Shown in pieces: positions 53,840 through 62,733 of a stretch of DNA of 64,000 nucleotides (its first letter is position 1; every line of letters starts with the position of its first letter). The stretch is from positions 1-64,000 of the forward strand of contig JAKRSB010000147.1 in assembly GCA_022402525.1 (NCBI GenBank). The letters run 5' to 3'. Below the pieces are notes generated by a model. The model was not told the DNA's origin. It saw nothing but the letters and a program-made list of their open reading frames with translations, and searched no databases. The DNA is from Thermosynechococcaceae cyanobacterium MS004 (lineage in GTDB: Bacteria > Cyanobacteriota > Cyanobacteriia > Thermosynechococcales > Thermosynechococcaceae). The translations under genes and the position numbers were made by a program.

Positions 53840-55429
53840 TTAGGGTGCTTTATGGGGACTTTCGGGTTCGGCGGTGCGGGAATGAGTGGGGAGTGCAGCG
53901 ACGATCGCATCCGCCACACGCCCCACGGGAATGAGTTCTAGCCCTAGGTCTGGCAAAACCTGCCCTTTGGGGATAATGGCGCGCTTGAACCCAAGTTTGG
54001 CCGCTTCCTTCAGGCGCAGCTCTAGCTGAGAGACAGAACGCACCTGCCCGCCCAGCCCTACCTCGCCAATGATGACGGTAAACGGATCCACCTGACGATC
54101 ACGAAAACTGGCGGCAACCGCGATCGCCACGCCCAGGTCGGCAGCGGGTTCTCCGACATTGAGGCCACCCGTAGAGGAAACATAGGCATCTAGCTTAGAG
54201 AGCGGAATGCCTAACCGCTTTTCGAGGACGGCCAAAATCTGTAAGAAGCGGTTGTACTCTACCCCCGTGGTGGAGCGACGAGGTGAGGCGTAGCTCGTGG
54301 GGCTGGCCAGCGCCTGAAGTTCCACCACAATGGGACGGGTGCCCTCACAGGCCACAATGGTGGCCGTCCCTGGTGCCGCATCTTCGCGATCGCCGAGAAA
54401 CAGTGCCGAGGGATTCAGCACTTCTTCGAGGCCGCGATCGCTCATTTCAAAGACGCCCACTTCATGGGTGGCCCCAAAGCGATTTTTGACGGAACGCAGG
54501 AGCCGATGGCTGGCAAAGCGATCGCCCTCAAAGTACAGCACGGTATCAACCAAGTGTTCCAAAACCTTAGGCCCCGCGATCGCGCCTTCCTTGGTCACAT
54601 GGCCCACAATAAACAGCGTGATGTGGTCACGCTTTGCCATTCGCATGAGTGCCGCCGTACATTCACGCACCTGCGCTACAGATCCAGGGGCAGAGGTGAG
54701 GGTCGGCAGGTAAATGGCCTGAATACTGTCAATGACCGCCACCTGGGGCTGAAGGGTGTCCAGCTCCTGCACAATTAAATCTAAGTCTGTTTCTGGCAGC
54801 AGGTAGAGGTCGGCTTTTTCGATTCCGGCATCCAATTGGGATGATCGGGGGGAAGGCTTAGGGCTGGCTTCGCTTTCCCTAGACGCATCATTTCCAGACG
54901 CATCATTTATCGATGTACCCTTCATCGATGTGCCCTTCATCGATGTGCCCTTGATCGACGTGCCATTCATCGACGCACCGCTTGCCACAGACAGCCGCTG
55001 CGCCCTCAGCTTCACCTGATGCCCAGACTCTTCAGCGCAGACGTACAGCACGCGATACCGCTGCGCTAGGTTATTCATCATTTGCAGCAGCAGGGTAGAT
55101 TTGCCAATGCCAGGGTCACCCCCCACCAGCACCAGGGAACCAGGGACAATGCCACTCCCTAACACCCGATCTAGCTCAGCATAGCCAGAGCTAAAGCGCT
55201 GCAGATGGGTATCTGTAATTTGCGCCAGGGTGAGCGCACTTTGAGGCTGGGGCTGCGCTCCCTTTCGCCGCGCCGCAGTAGCCACCATTCGAGTCCCATC
55301 CGTGGCCGCCGGCGCAACGAGTTCTTCAATTAAAGTTCCCCAGCTTTTGCAGGCTGGACATTTTCCAAAAAACTGTGCCGACTCCGCACCACATTCACTG
55401 CAAACGTATTTTGTTCGCGTTTTTGCCAT
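53840..55429 (-). CDS. radA: DNA repair protein RadA
   Basis: The 529-residue ATPase drives branch migration in recombinational repair. It has an N-terminal zinc finger ('CSECGAESAQFFGKCPAC'), a Walker A motif 'GGDPGIGKSTLL', the RadA-specific 'KNRFGATHEVGVFEM', and a C-terminal Lon-protease-like domain ('DAYVSSTGGLNVGEPAADLG'). A Ser/Thr/Asn-rich insertion (about residues 148-196, KGTSMKGTSMKGTSIND) inside the ATPase domain is a run of 15-base repeats. It probably loops out. Length is about 70 residues above typical RadA because of this. Confidence 0.95.
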   Translation of the reverse strand: MAKTRTKYVCSECGAESAQFFGKCPACKSWGTLIEELVAPAATDGTRMVATAARRKGAQPQPQSALTLAQITDTHLQRFSSGYAELDRVLGSGIVPGSLVLVGGDPGIGKSTLLLQMMNNLAQRYRVLYVCAEESGHQVKLRAQRLSVASGASMNGTSIKGTSMKGTSMKGTSINDASGNDASRESEASPKPSPRSSQLDAGIEKADLYLLPETDLDLIVQELDTLQPQVAVIDSIQAIYLPTLTSAPGSVAQVRECTAALMRMAKRDHITLFIVGHVTKEGAIAGPKVLEHLVDTVLYFEGDRFASHRLLRSVKNRFGATHEVGVFEMSDRGLEEVLNPSALFLGDREDAAPGTATIVACEGTRPIVVELQALASPTSYASPRRSTTGVEYNRFLQILAVLEKRLGIPLSKLDAYVSSTGGLNVGEPAADLGVAIAVAASFRDRQVDPFTVIIGEVGLGGQVRSVSQLELRLKEAAKLGFKRAIIPKGQVLPDLGLELIPVGRVADAIVAALPTHSRTAEPESPHKAP

Positions 55430-55598
55430 AAAAATCTTAATTAAAATTAAAGGTTAAATCCGCTGAAATCTTGACTTAAATCTGGGGCTACAAGCGGATT
55501 TTGAGATTTTTATTCTTAACAAACTTCATGGTAACTTAATCATAGAGGCCAAAAAATTAACCTTCAAACGGATCGGGCTTTAAGGAGCGTTACGGAAG

Positions 55599-56330
55599 TT
55601 GGAAAATCATAAAGAAAGAATTTTGGTGGTGGATGATGAAGCCAGCATCCGCAGAATTTTAGAAACCCGACTTTCGATGATTGGCTATGAGGTGGTGACT
55701 GCTGCAGACGGGGAAGAGGCGATCGCGGTTTTTCACCATGAACTGCCCGACTTGGTGGTGCTAGACGTGATGATGCCCAAGCTAGACGGCTACGGCGTCT
55801 GCCAGGAGCTACGTAAAGAATCTGACGTACCCATTATTATGCTAACGGCCCTTGGCGACGTGGCTGACCGCATCACGGGCCTAGAGCTAGGCGCTGATGA
55901 CTACGTGGTCAAACCCTTTTCGCCCAAAGAACTTGAGGCACGCATCCGTTCGGTTCTGCGGCGCGTGACCAAAAACGGCGCGCCCGGTATTCCTAGCTCC
56001 GGCGTCATTCAAGTCACGACCCTCCGCATCGACACCAACAAGCGGCAGGTCTTTAAGGGAGATGAGCGCATTCGGCTGACCGGCATGGAGTTTAGCCTAC
56101 TGGAGCTGCTGGTGAGCCGCTCTGGAGAAGCCTTTTCGCGGGCAGAAATCTTGCAGGAGGTGTGGGGCTACACGCCAGAGCGCCATGTGGATACCCGTGT
56201 GGTGGATGTACATATCTCTAGACTCAGAGCCAAACTAGAAGAAGACCCCAGCAATCCTGAGCTAATTTTGACCGCGCGCGGAACGGGCTATCTCTTTCAG
56301 CGCATTCTGGACGCCAACGAAAGTGCCTAG
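55599..56330 (+). CDS. rpaB: Response regulator RpaB (Ycf27)
   Basis: The 243-residue OmpR-type regulator matches cyanobacterial RpaB over its whole length, including 'RRILETRLSMIGYEVVTAADG', phosphoacceptor Asp56 ('VVLDVMMPKLDGYGVCQELR') and 'VWGYTPERHVDTRVVDVHISRLR' in the winged helix. RpaB is the essential regulator, paired with the kinase NblS, that controls light-stress and photosynthesis genes through HLR1 sites. Translation appears to start at TTG 55599, as for other rpaB genes. A permease gene follows after 12 bp. Confidence 0.96.
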   Translation: MENHKERILVVDDEASIRRILETRLSMIGYEVVTAADGEEAIAVFHHELPDLVVLDVMMPKLDGYGVCQELRKESDVPIIMLTALGDVADRITGLELGADDYVVKPFSPKELEARIRSVLRRVTKNGAPGIPSSGVIQVTTLRIDTNKRQVFKGDERIRLTGMEFSLLELLVSRSGEAFSRAEILQEVWGYTPERHVDTRVVDVHISRLRAKLEEDPSNPELILTARGTGYLFQRILDANESA

Positions 56331-56342
56331 AGGGGCAAGCCG

Positions 56343-57479
56343 ATGACTTGGTGGCAGCGACTGCAAAAAAATCCCCTAGCGCGGTTTGGCATCACCATTC
56401 TGGTGATTTTTTACATTGCGGTCATTGGAGCAGACTTTTTTGCCCCCTATGACCCCTATGTCTCCCAAGTCGACGGCTCCCTGCTGCCGCCCACAAAAGT
56501 CTACTGGCAAAATGACCAGGGCCAGTGGACAGGCCCCGTGGTGTATCCCACCACTCAGGGTGCAGTCAACCCAGAAACGGGCAATCGGCTGATTAAAGAA
56601 GATCGCACCCAGCCTTCTCCGGTGCGGCTCTTTGTGAAAGGTGCAGCCTATAGCTTTCTGCAAATTCGGCTGCCCCTGCCCACCCAGCTTTCCATGAGCA
56701 ACCCCAAGATTGATCAGGTGGTGGTGTTTCCTGGCTTTAAGGCCGATCGCCACCTGTTTGGTGCGGAAGGTGCAGGCAAGATCAACATTCTGGGCACCGA
56801 TGAAGCCGCACGGGATCAGTTTAGCCGCATCTTATTTGGCGGACGTATTAGCCTCAGTATTGGCCTATTGGGCGTGGTCATTTCCTTTCCCCTTGGGATG
56901 CTCGTGGGCGGCATTTCTGGCTACTTTGGTGGCATGACCGACGGCATTTTGATGCGGATGGTCGAGGTCTTGATGACCATTCCATCGATTTATCTGATTG
57001 TGGCGCTGGCCAAAGTCTTGCCAGATACCCTCAGCAGTAGCGATCGCTTTATTTTGATCGTGTTTATCACCTCCTTTGTGGCCTGGGCGGGGCTAGCGCG
57101 GGTGATTCGCGGAGAAGTGCTGTCAATTAAGCAGCGAGAATTTGTGCAGGCCGCAAGGGCAATGGGCGCTCAGCCGCTGTACATTATCATTCGCCATATC
57201 CTGCCCCAGACCGCTACCTACATGATTATTGCGGCCACCCTCTCGATTCCGGGCTTTATTGGCGCTGAGTCTGTGTTGAGTTTAATTGGCCTGGGCATTC
57301 AGCAGCCCGACCCTTCCTGGGGTAATTTACTATCCCTGGCCACCAACGCTTCAATCTTGGTGTTCCAGCCCTGGCTGATTTGGCCCCCCGCCATTTTGCT
57401 GGTGCTGACGGTGTTGGCCTTTAACCTTCTGGGTGACGCCCTGCGCGATGTCCTTGACCCCCGCAGCGTCCGCCGATAA
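56343..57479 (+). CDS. DppC/OppC-type ABC transporter permease
   Basis: The 378-residue inner-membrane permease has one N-terminal helix (about 15-36), a long periplasmic loop (40-165), and the five-helix MetI-fold core from about 170 on with the EAA loop 'EFVQAARAMGAQPLYIIIRHILP' that contacts the ATPase. Family members import peptides, nickel or other small solutes. The loop is longer than in E. coli DppC. No binding protein, partner permease or ATPase gene lies nearby, so the subunit works with products encoded elsewhere. It lies 12 bp behind rpaB and is probably co-transcribed. Confidence 0.9.
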   Translation: MTWWQRLQKNPLARFGITILVIFYIAVIGADFFAPYDPYVSQVDGSLLPPTKVYWQNDQGQWTGPVVYPTTQGAVNPETGNRLIKEDRTQPSPVRLFVKGAAYSFLQIRLPLPTQLSMSNPKIDQVVVFPGFKADRHLFGAEGAGKINILGTDEAARDQFSRILFGGRISLSIGLLGVVISFPLGMLVGGISGYFGGMTDGILMRMVEVLMTIPSIYLIVALAKVLPDTLSSSDRFILIVFITSFVAWAGLARVIRGEVLSIKQREFVQAARAMGAQPLYIIIRHILPQTATYMIIAATLSIPGFIGAESVLSLIGLGIQQPDPSWGNLLSLATNASILVFQPWLIWPPAILLVLTVLAFNLLGDALRDVLDPRSVRR

Positions 57480-57530
57480 GTCCTGTGCAATAAGTCCTGT
57501 GCAATAAGTCCTGTGAAATAAGTTCTGTGC
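57475..57530. repeat. Four 14-bp tandem repeats at the permease stop codon
   Basis: The units gataagtcctgtgc, aataagtcctgtgc, aataagtcctgtga and aataagttctgtgc include the stop codon in the first unit, so each unit also carries a TAA. Confidence 0.85.
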
Positions 57531-57660
57531 CTGAATATTCGCCTGGGACTCTCATTGACTTAAGTCTGGGCTTAGAGCTGATTAACCTGCGGCGGAAGCT
57601 TCGAGAAAAGTTGCCTTGATTTTGTCGTATATTTAATGTATAAACATCTGTATTTCTCTC

Positions 57661-57903
57661 ATGGCTACCCAAAAACTTGCCTTATGGGGTAACTCCCTTG
57701 GCGTTCGACTCCCGCAAGCTATTGTCCAAGAGATTGGCCTGAAAGTAGGGTCTATCATTACAATCTCGACAGAAGGGGGCAAGATTGTTCTTTCAGCGGC
57801 GAGCCCCAAATATACCTTGCAAGAGCTGCTGAAAGATGCCATCTCTGAGCAACAGCATGACGAAGTGGACTGGGGTGAGCCTTTAGGAGATGAAGCTTGG
57901 TAA
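57661..57903 (+). CDS. mazE: MazE-family antitoxin
   Basis: The 80-residue protein has a swapped-hairpin AbrB/MazE DNA-binding domain at its N-terminus ('LALWGNSLGVRLPQAIVQE', 'VGSIITISTEGGKIVL') and an acidic C-terminal tail (about 55-80, 'DEVDWGEPLGDE') of the type that occupies the toxin's active site. It is expected to bind and silence the MazF partner and to repress the shared promoter. The stop codon overlaps the toxin start by seven bases, a typical translational coupling. Confidence 0.93.
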   Translation: MATQKLALWGNSLGVRLPQAIVQEIGLKVGSIITISTEGGKIVLSAASPKYTLQELLKDAISEQQHDEVDWGEPLGDEAW

Positions 57904-58241
57904 TCATTAACGGCACAGTTCCAGAGCGGGGGGATATCTTCAAACTCCAATTTAATCCGCAAGCTGGCAGAGAACAGGCCGGATATCGCCCTGCGATTGT
58001 CGTTTCACCGACGGAGTACAACAAAATCTCAAGTCTGATTTTGGTTTGCCCGATCACTAGCCGCAAAAAAGGATGGCCTTTTGAGGTTGAGCTTGAGTCC
58101 ACAATGCAGACGATCGGCGTTGTTCTAGTTGATCAGGTGAAATCCATTGACTACACCATTAGAGGAGCCGTTTTTGTTGAGGCAGCTCCAGAAGCCGTCA
58201 TCAATGAAGTTCTAGCGCGTTTAGGCCCTTTAGTGTCTTAG
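57897..58241 (+). CDS. mazF: MazF-family mRNA interferase toxin
   Basis: The 114-residue toxin of the PemK/MazF family cleaves RNA at short specific sequences when the antitoxin is degraded. Family motifs are 'PERGDIFKLQFNPQAGREQ' (catalytic Arg/Gln loop), 'YRPAIVVSP', 'VCPITSRKKGWPFEV' and 'VLVDQVKSIDY'. The start is TTG 57897, preceded by AGGAGA at a spacing of six bases inside the antitoxin gene. The complete pair looks functional. Confidence 0.92.
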   Translation: MVIINGTVPERGDIFKLQFNPQAGREQAGYRPAIVVSPTEYNKISSLILVCPITSRKKGWPFEVELESTMQTIGVVLVDQVKSIDYTIRGAVFVEAAPEAVINEVLARLGPLVS

Positions 58242-58296
58242 CTATTAAGATTGTTGTGGGTACGGAAAGACGCAGCATAGAATCTTTTGGACTTCC

Positions 58297-59304
58297 TTAG
58301 GCTTTTAGAAGCCTTTTCCGTACCTTTTGCCATAGGGTCTGGGTGCGGAGCTGCCAGAGCCTAAAGGGCGTCAGGGGAGCGATCGCTGTTTGTGGCTCTT
58401 TCTCCATCGCGTCAAAGAACCCATTGAGGTCTTGAAGTATTGCCATTAGCCGCACCAGAATATTCTCGCGGCGATACTCGGATAGGAGCTGATGGACAGC
58501 AGACTCACTGACCGTCTGGCCGCCCTGAACAGCTTTGAGGATGCGCTGCACGTCATATTCCACGGAATAGCCCGCGATTTTTTGGCTGTTGAACCCTGGG
58601 TCTAGGTAGTCTGAGAGGCCACCATTCACGCTAGAGAAGACCTCACAGCCACAGGCGATCGCCTCTAGGGGCTGTAGCCCAAACCCTTCGCTCACCTTCT
58701 GAAGCGCCCAGTACTCCGCAGAGTCGTAGAGATACACCTTGGCGCGGTTGAACAATGCCGCAAAATCTTCAATAAAGCCCCGCACCACAAACACATTGCA
58801 GTGCTGCTCTAGGGCAGGCACTAATTCCTGCAGCAAATATTGGGACGACTTGCGGGCATGCACCAGCACATCAATATCGCGGGGCTGATGGACGTTTCTA
58901 AACTGGGGCGAAATTTCGTTGGGCAGGTAATACAACAGCGCATGGGGCGATCGCTGTCCCCAGTAGCCCAGAGTATTGCGGCTGACGGTGACAATAGGCA
59001 CCTGGGCTGGAAGACTAAAGCCGTAGCCAGAACTATGGGCGTGATAGATCGCGTGAAAATTTTTGAGGCGCGGAGCAAGCTTTGCCACATCAAAGCCCCA
59101 GCACAGGACAAAAATAGCGCGATGGGCGGCTTCGGTTTTGAGCAGGTCATCGAGGAAGAGGATATCCGGCTCCCGCTGACGGTAGGTGACGACGGCGGCA
59201 GGGCACAGTTCTTTTGCCATCTCTAGGGTTTTTAGCTCCGCCCAGAGGCCACCACAGGCAAATTTTTTAGTTGTGCCCGGTAACAAAAAATAAAGCTGCC
59301 GCAT
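58297..59304 (-). CDS. Glycosyltransferase of the GT4-like (GT-B) type
   Basis: The 335-residue protein resembles retaining GT-B glycosyltransferases. Evidence is the C-terminal segment '[21 protein letters not shown]' (the ExxxxxxxE nucleotide-sugar motif) with 'GGLSDYLDP', and an N-terminal Rossmann-like half with '[12 protein letters not shown]' and '[12 protein letters not shown]'. '[16 protein letters not shown]' starts the second domain. The N-terminal '[17 protein letters not shown]' suits the donor loop. The sugar and acceptor cannot be told. It stands alone, divergent from psb28. Confidence 0.8.
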   Translation of the reverse strand: MRQLYFLLPGTTKKFACGGLWAELKTLEMAKELCPAAVVTYRQREPDILFLDDLLKTEAAHRAIFVLCWGFDVAKLAPRLKNFHAIYHAHSSGYGFSLPAQVPIVTVSRNTLGYWGQRSPHALLYYLPNEISPQFRNVHQPRDIDVLVHARKSSQYLLQELVPALEQHCNVFVVRGFIEDFAALFNRAKVYLYDSAEYWALQKVSEGFGLQPLEAIACGCEVFSSVNGGLSDYLDPGFNSQKIAGYSVEYDVQRILKAVQGGQTVSESAVHQLLSEYRRENILVRLMAILQDLNGFFDAMEKEPQTAIAPLTPFRLWQLRTQTLWQKVRKRLLKA

Positions 59305-59512
59305 TGCCCAGATTCCTTGTCAACAGTTCTTGCGCGCTGCCCCAATCCTGCCCTCAAACATCTCGACGGCTGGGTTTCATGGCGTCTGCATTATAGATCG
59401 GTCGATCCCTCAATCGAGTCATCTTCAAAATCTCGCTGCATTTGTCGGAGCGACCGCTTCATGTGAGGATAGGAAGGAACCCGGTGTAGTCAAGACAGTT
59501 GAGCGTAGCACT

Positions 59513-59839
59513 ATGGCAGAAATCCAGTTTGTCCAAGGTATTAATGAAACCGTCATTCCCGATGTGCGCGTCACGCGCTCCAAAGACGGCACCAATGGAC
59601 GCGCTTACTTCTATTTTGAAGATGCTCAAATTTTGACGGACAGCAATCTTGAAATTTTGGGGATGTACATGGTAGACGAGGAGGGCGAACTGGTCAGCCG
59701 CGATGTGAATGCCAAATTCATCAACGGTCAGCCCAAGGCCATTGAGGCCACCTACACCATGAAAACCACCGAAGACTTTGAGCGCTTTGCACGATTCATG
59801 AATCGCTACGCCGAAACCCACGGCCTCGAAAAGACCTAG
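59513..59839 (+). CDS. psb28: Photosystem II assembly factor Psb28
   Basis: The 108-residue protein matches Psb28 along its length, with '[21 protein letters not shown]', 'FEDAQILTD', '[11 protein letters not shown]', '[12 protein letters not shown]' and '[13 protein letters not shown]'. Psb28 binds the cytoplasmic face of the CP47-containing pre-complex during photosystem II assembly and repair. ATG 59513 is the conserved start; the frame is open upstream to 59330, but the extension has no family similarity. moaB follows 21 bases later. Confidence 0.96.
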   Translation: MAEIQFVQGINETVIPDVRVTRSKDGTNGRAYFYFEDAQILTDSNLEILGMYMVDEEGELVSRDVNAKFINGQPKAIEATYTMKTTEDFERFARFMNRYAETHGLEKT

Positions 59840-59860
59840 TGGAAATATCGCAGACTCCCA

Positions 59861-60364
59861 ATGGCCCATACCCCCCATCCCGCTCTAGAGCCTGTCTCCG
59901 TGGGCTGTGCGGTAGTCACCATCAGCGACACGCGATCGCCAGCGGAGGATAAAAGCGGCCAGTGGATTCAGGCGGCGCTGAAGGATGCCGGCCATCAAGT
60001 TATGAGCTATGGGGTGGTGCGGGATGAGCCTGATTTAATTCGATCGCACCTTCAAGGCCTTACAGAAAATGCCGAGGTGCAGGCGATTATCCTCAATGGG
60101 GGAACTGGAATTGCACCCAGAGATACAACCTACGATGCTGTACAGGCACTCCTAGACAAAGAACTGCCTGGGTTTGGTGAGCTATTTCGCGCCCTGAGCT
60201 ACACAGAAATTGGGTCACGGGCGATCGCCACCCGCGCCACGGCGGGCGTCTATTGCAGCAGGCTAGTGTTTTCGTTGCCTGGTTCTACCGCTGCGGTCAG
60301 GCTGGGCATGGAATCGCTCATTCTGCCAGAGCTGGTTCATCTCTCTCAGCTCTTGATTCAATAA
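59861..60364 (+). CDS. moaB: Molybdenum cofactor biosynthesis protein B
   Basis: The 167-residue MoaB/MogA-fold protein carries 'VTISDTRSPAEDKSG', 'ILNGGTGIAPRDTTYDA' (molybdopterin-binding motif) and 'FSLPGSTAAVRLGM'. MoaB adenylylates molybdopterin ahead of molybdate insertion in many bacteria. It belongs to the same pathway as moaE, about 7 kb upstream. It lies just downstream of psb28 on the same strand and is ended by a strong terminator. Confidence 0.95.
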   Translation: MAHTPHPALEPVSVGCAVVTISDTRSPAEDKSGQWIQAALKDAGHQVMSYGVVRDEPDLIRSHLQGLTENAEVQAIILNGGTGIAPRDTTYDAVQALLDKELPGFGELFRALSYTEIGSRAIATRATAGVYCSRLVFSLPGSTAAVRLGMESLILPELVHLSQLLIQ

Positions 60365-60403
60365 TCTCAACTGAGCCACCCTGAATGGGCAACAGCAACC
60401 CAG

Positions 60404-60440
60404 AAAAAATCCCACCAGCGAATTCACTGGTGGGATTTTT
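60404..60440. terminator. Bidirectional rho-independent terminator
   Basis: AAAAAATCCCACCAG (60404-60418) pairs with CTGGTGGGATTTTT (60427-60440) around an 8-base loop. The A-run and T-run make it usable by both moaB and the convergent ctp gene. Confidence 0.9.
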
Positions 60441-60465
60441 GTTTTCAGGAGGCAATGAACTTATG

Positions 60466-60530
60466 CCTTATTTGCTGGCCTTATTGGCTGGCCTTATTGG
60501 CTGACCTTATTTAACGGCCTTATTAACCGC
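60466..60530. repeat. Five 13-bp tandem repeats across the ctp stop codon
   Basis: The units ccttatttgctgg, ccttattggctgg, ccttattggctga, ccttatttaacgg and ccttattaaccgc run from the intergenic space into the last codons of the minus-strand protease gene. Its stop lies at 60507-60509. Confidence 0.85.
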
Positions 60531-61865
60531 CTGCTCTCTGGAAGTTTCCACACCGTTGAGCGTTACCGAAGGCTTCTGTTGCGAAGCCGGACGGGAGGCT
60601 CTGAGGAGCTTGGTCACGCTGCGGACTGCCTGGGCATACTGTGGATCCGCTTGAGTTGCCAGCAGATCAGGCTTGGCGGTGAGTGCCGCTACCTGGGAAG
60701 CATTGAGGGGCGTTTGGATATCGGGGACAATCCCTTTTTGGCTGATGTCTGTACCGTTGGGCGTGTAGTAATGGGCAATCGTCACGGCTAGGCCGGAACC
60801 GTCGGAAAGCTGATGGACGGACTGCACCAGTGCCTTGCCAAAGGTGGTGCTGCCCACCACGGTTGCACGGCCATTATCCTTGAGAGCCCCGGTCAAAATT
60901 TCACTGGAGCTGGCCGAGTTGCCATCAACCAGCACCACGAGGGGACGCTGGGTTAGAGCCGTTTGGTTGGCGGTGATGGGTTCGTCTTTGCCGCCGCGAT
61001 CAACGGTGCGGACAATCAGTCCTTTATTCAGCCACATCCGCGCAATGTCAATGCTGGCATTGAGCAGACCGCCCGGATTACCGCGCAGGTCTAAGATGTA
61101 GGCATTGACCTGCTGTTTATCTAAGTCTTTAATGGCCTTCTGGATTTGGGAGGCTGCATGGGCGCTAAACTCGCTAAGGCGAATGTAGCCAATTTTATTA
61201 CCACCCTCTTGTTTGAGGGAGTAGTTGACGGTTGCTAGCTCAATGACTTCTCGATTAATGGTGACGTCAAAGTTTTTGCTTCCGGCTCGGTTTAGCCGCA
61301 GCACCACTGGCGTACCCACCTTCCCGCGAATGAGGGCAGAGGCCGACTCTACGGTCATGGTTTGGGTGGTTTTGCCATCAATGGACAGAATTTGGTCGCC
61401 GGCCTGGATGCCAGCTTTGATCGCCGGAGAACCGGGCATGGGCTCAACGACGGTCAAAATCTTGGTAACTTTGTTCAGCTCTAGGCGAATGCCTACCCCA
61501 GAAAGTTCGCCGGAGGTTTGGGTGGTGAGGGTGGCAAACTGCTCTGGATCCATAAACCGCGTGTAGGGATCTTGCAGCTTTTTAAGGGCGTTTCGCAGGG
61601 CGGTATAGGCTTCTTCTTTTGAGGCGTAGTTTTTACTGAGCAGTTCTTTACGAACGGCCTGCCAGTCGTTTTTATTGAAGGAGCCATCCACGTAGTCTTG
61701 ATTCACAAGCTGCCAGGCTTCGTCCAGAATAACCTTTGGGCTATTGGTGAAGGTGATACCATCTGTGCGGCTTTGGGCTGAGTGGATGGGCAGGGTAACA
61801 GCGGTCAAAAATCCGCCAAGGGCTAGAGCTGGAAGGAAGCGGGAAGAGCAAAAACCTTGTTTCAT
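60507..61865 (-). CDS. Carboxyl-terminal processing protease (S41 family)
   Basis: The protease of about 452 residues is exported: a basic N-terminus and hydrophobic segment (about 8-28, 'FLPALALGGFLTAVTL') form a signal peptide. A PDZ domain ('GVGIRLELN', 'AGIQAGDQILSIDG') and the S41 catalytic core follow, with the nucleophile in 'DGNSASSSEIL' and the lysine in 'FGKALVQ'. Cyanobacterial relatives (CtpA, CtpB, CtpC) trim the D1 precursor or other lumenal proteins. Which paralogue this is cannot be settled here. The ATG at 61865 is preferred to TTG 61871. Confidence 0.92.
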   Translation of the reverse strand: MKQGFCSSRFLPALALGGFLTAVTLPIHSAQSRTDGITFTNSPKVILDEAWQLVNQDYVDGSFNKNDWQAVRKELLSKNYASKEEAYTALRNALKKLQDPYTRFMDPEQFATLTTQTSGELSGVGIRLELNKVTKILTVVEPMPGSPAIKAGIQAGDQILSIDGKTTQTMTVESASALIRGKVGTPVVLRLNRAGSKNFDVTINREVIELATVNYSLKQEGGNKIGYIRLSEFSAHAASQIQKAIKDLDKQQVNAYILDLRGNPGGLLNASIDIARMWLNKGLIVRTVDRGGKDEPITANQTALTQRPLVVLVDGNSASSSEILTGALKDNGRATVVGSTTFGKALVQSVHQLSDGSGLAVTIAHYYTPNGTDISQKGIVPDIQTPLNASQVAALTAKPDLLATQADPQYAQAVRSVTKLLRASRPASQQKPSVTLNGVETSREQAVNKAVK

Positions 61866-62733
61866 TTGCAACGTGCCACCGCAGGTGAAGAGGATAAGGG
61901 CCTAAGTTTGACTGAGCTATCTCTTGAGTCTGATTCTTGAGTTTGATTCTTGAGTCTGATTTTTTGGTCTGGGGAAACGCTTCTAAAAACAACCTAGATA
62001 CATAAACCTAGAGACGGAAACCTAGACACACAAACAATAGATACACCAACAAATAGAAACGCAATGTCAGTAATGGGACTTGGTATGGGGTCAGTAATCT
62101 GAGCAACTAGGAGGTTTTAGGAAGTTTCGTAGTCCAATGAGCGGCCTCATATTAACAGCATAGACTGAACCTTTCTAAATGGCCTGCTAAGAATGTGACA
62201 GTTTTGTTAATTGTCTAGGGTTTAAAGTCAACCCCCTATTGTCAAGACTTTTGAGTGATTTCGATTTTGGACGTGCAGCCCTAGAAGTTTCAGAAGAGAT
62301 GGGGCTTGTTTCGGATGTGCTGGGCAAGAAAACTTCTTCGAGAGGCAGATCGGGGAAATTGTATCAATTCTTACTAATTCGGTATCTTTACTGATTTCAG
62401 AAGGCTGGTTCGTTCTTTAGATTGAGTCAAGACCCAAGAGATTGATTCAAGGCGCAATCGAGGTTCAAGGCGATCGCTAACTCTTCAGGCATTCACTGAA
62501 AAAGAAGCGACACAAGACCCATTGTTTGTGATGTCGAACTGTACATGCGCCCTGTCAATACTAACAAAAGAAAAATAGTGCACTCTCTGACCCAAGCGAT
62601 CGCGCACTCAGAAAGTACACCCACTCCATCAGAAGAAGACTGAGCCTAGCTAGCGCAGAGTATCCCTTCTTCTTGAGGCCACGATCAAAACCTATTGCAC
62701 CCTTTTAGAGCTATCTAGGAACGCCACCCTAAT
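61866..62733. other. 868-bp gene-free region upstream of the exported repeat protein
   Basis: Tandem duplications occur beside ctp: 'cttgagtctgattcttgagtttgattc' (61921-61960) and 'aacctagatacat/aacctagagacgg/aacctagacacac' (61990-62030). A HIP1-type site stands at 62470. No gene on either strand is convincing. The length suggests a regulated promoter or a long leader for the gene starting at 62734; no specific site was recognised. Confidence 0.5.

Noticed and set aside
55430-55598. HLR1-type RpaB autoregulatory site upstream of rpaB
   Set aside because: A loose GTTACC...GTTTGTTA pattern exists on the minus strand, but it misses the conserved TTACA pair spacing; not reported as a site.
59330-59512. 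61-residue N-terminal extension of Psb28
   Set aside because: The extension has no Psb28 similarity, and the conserved start MAEIQF lies at 59513.
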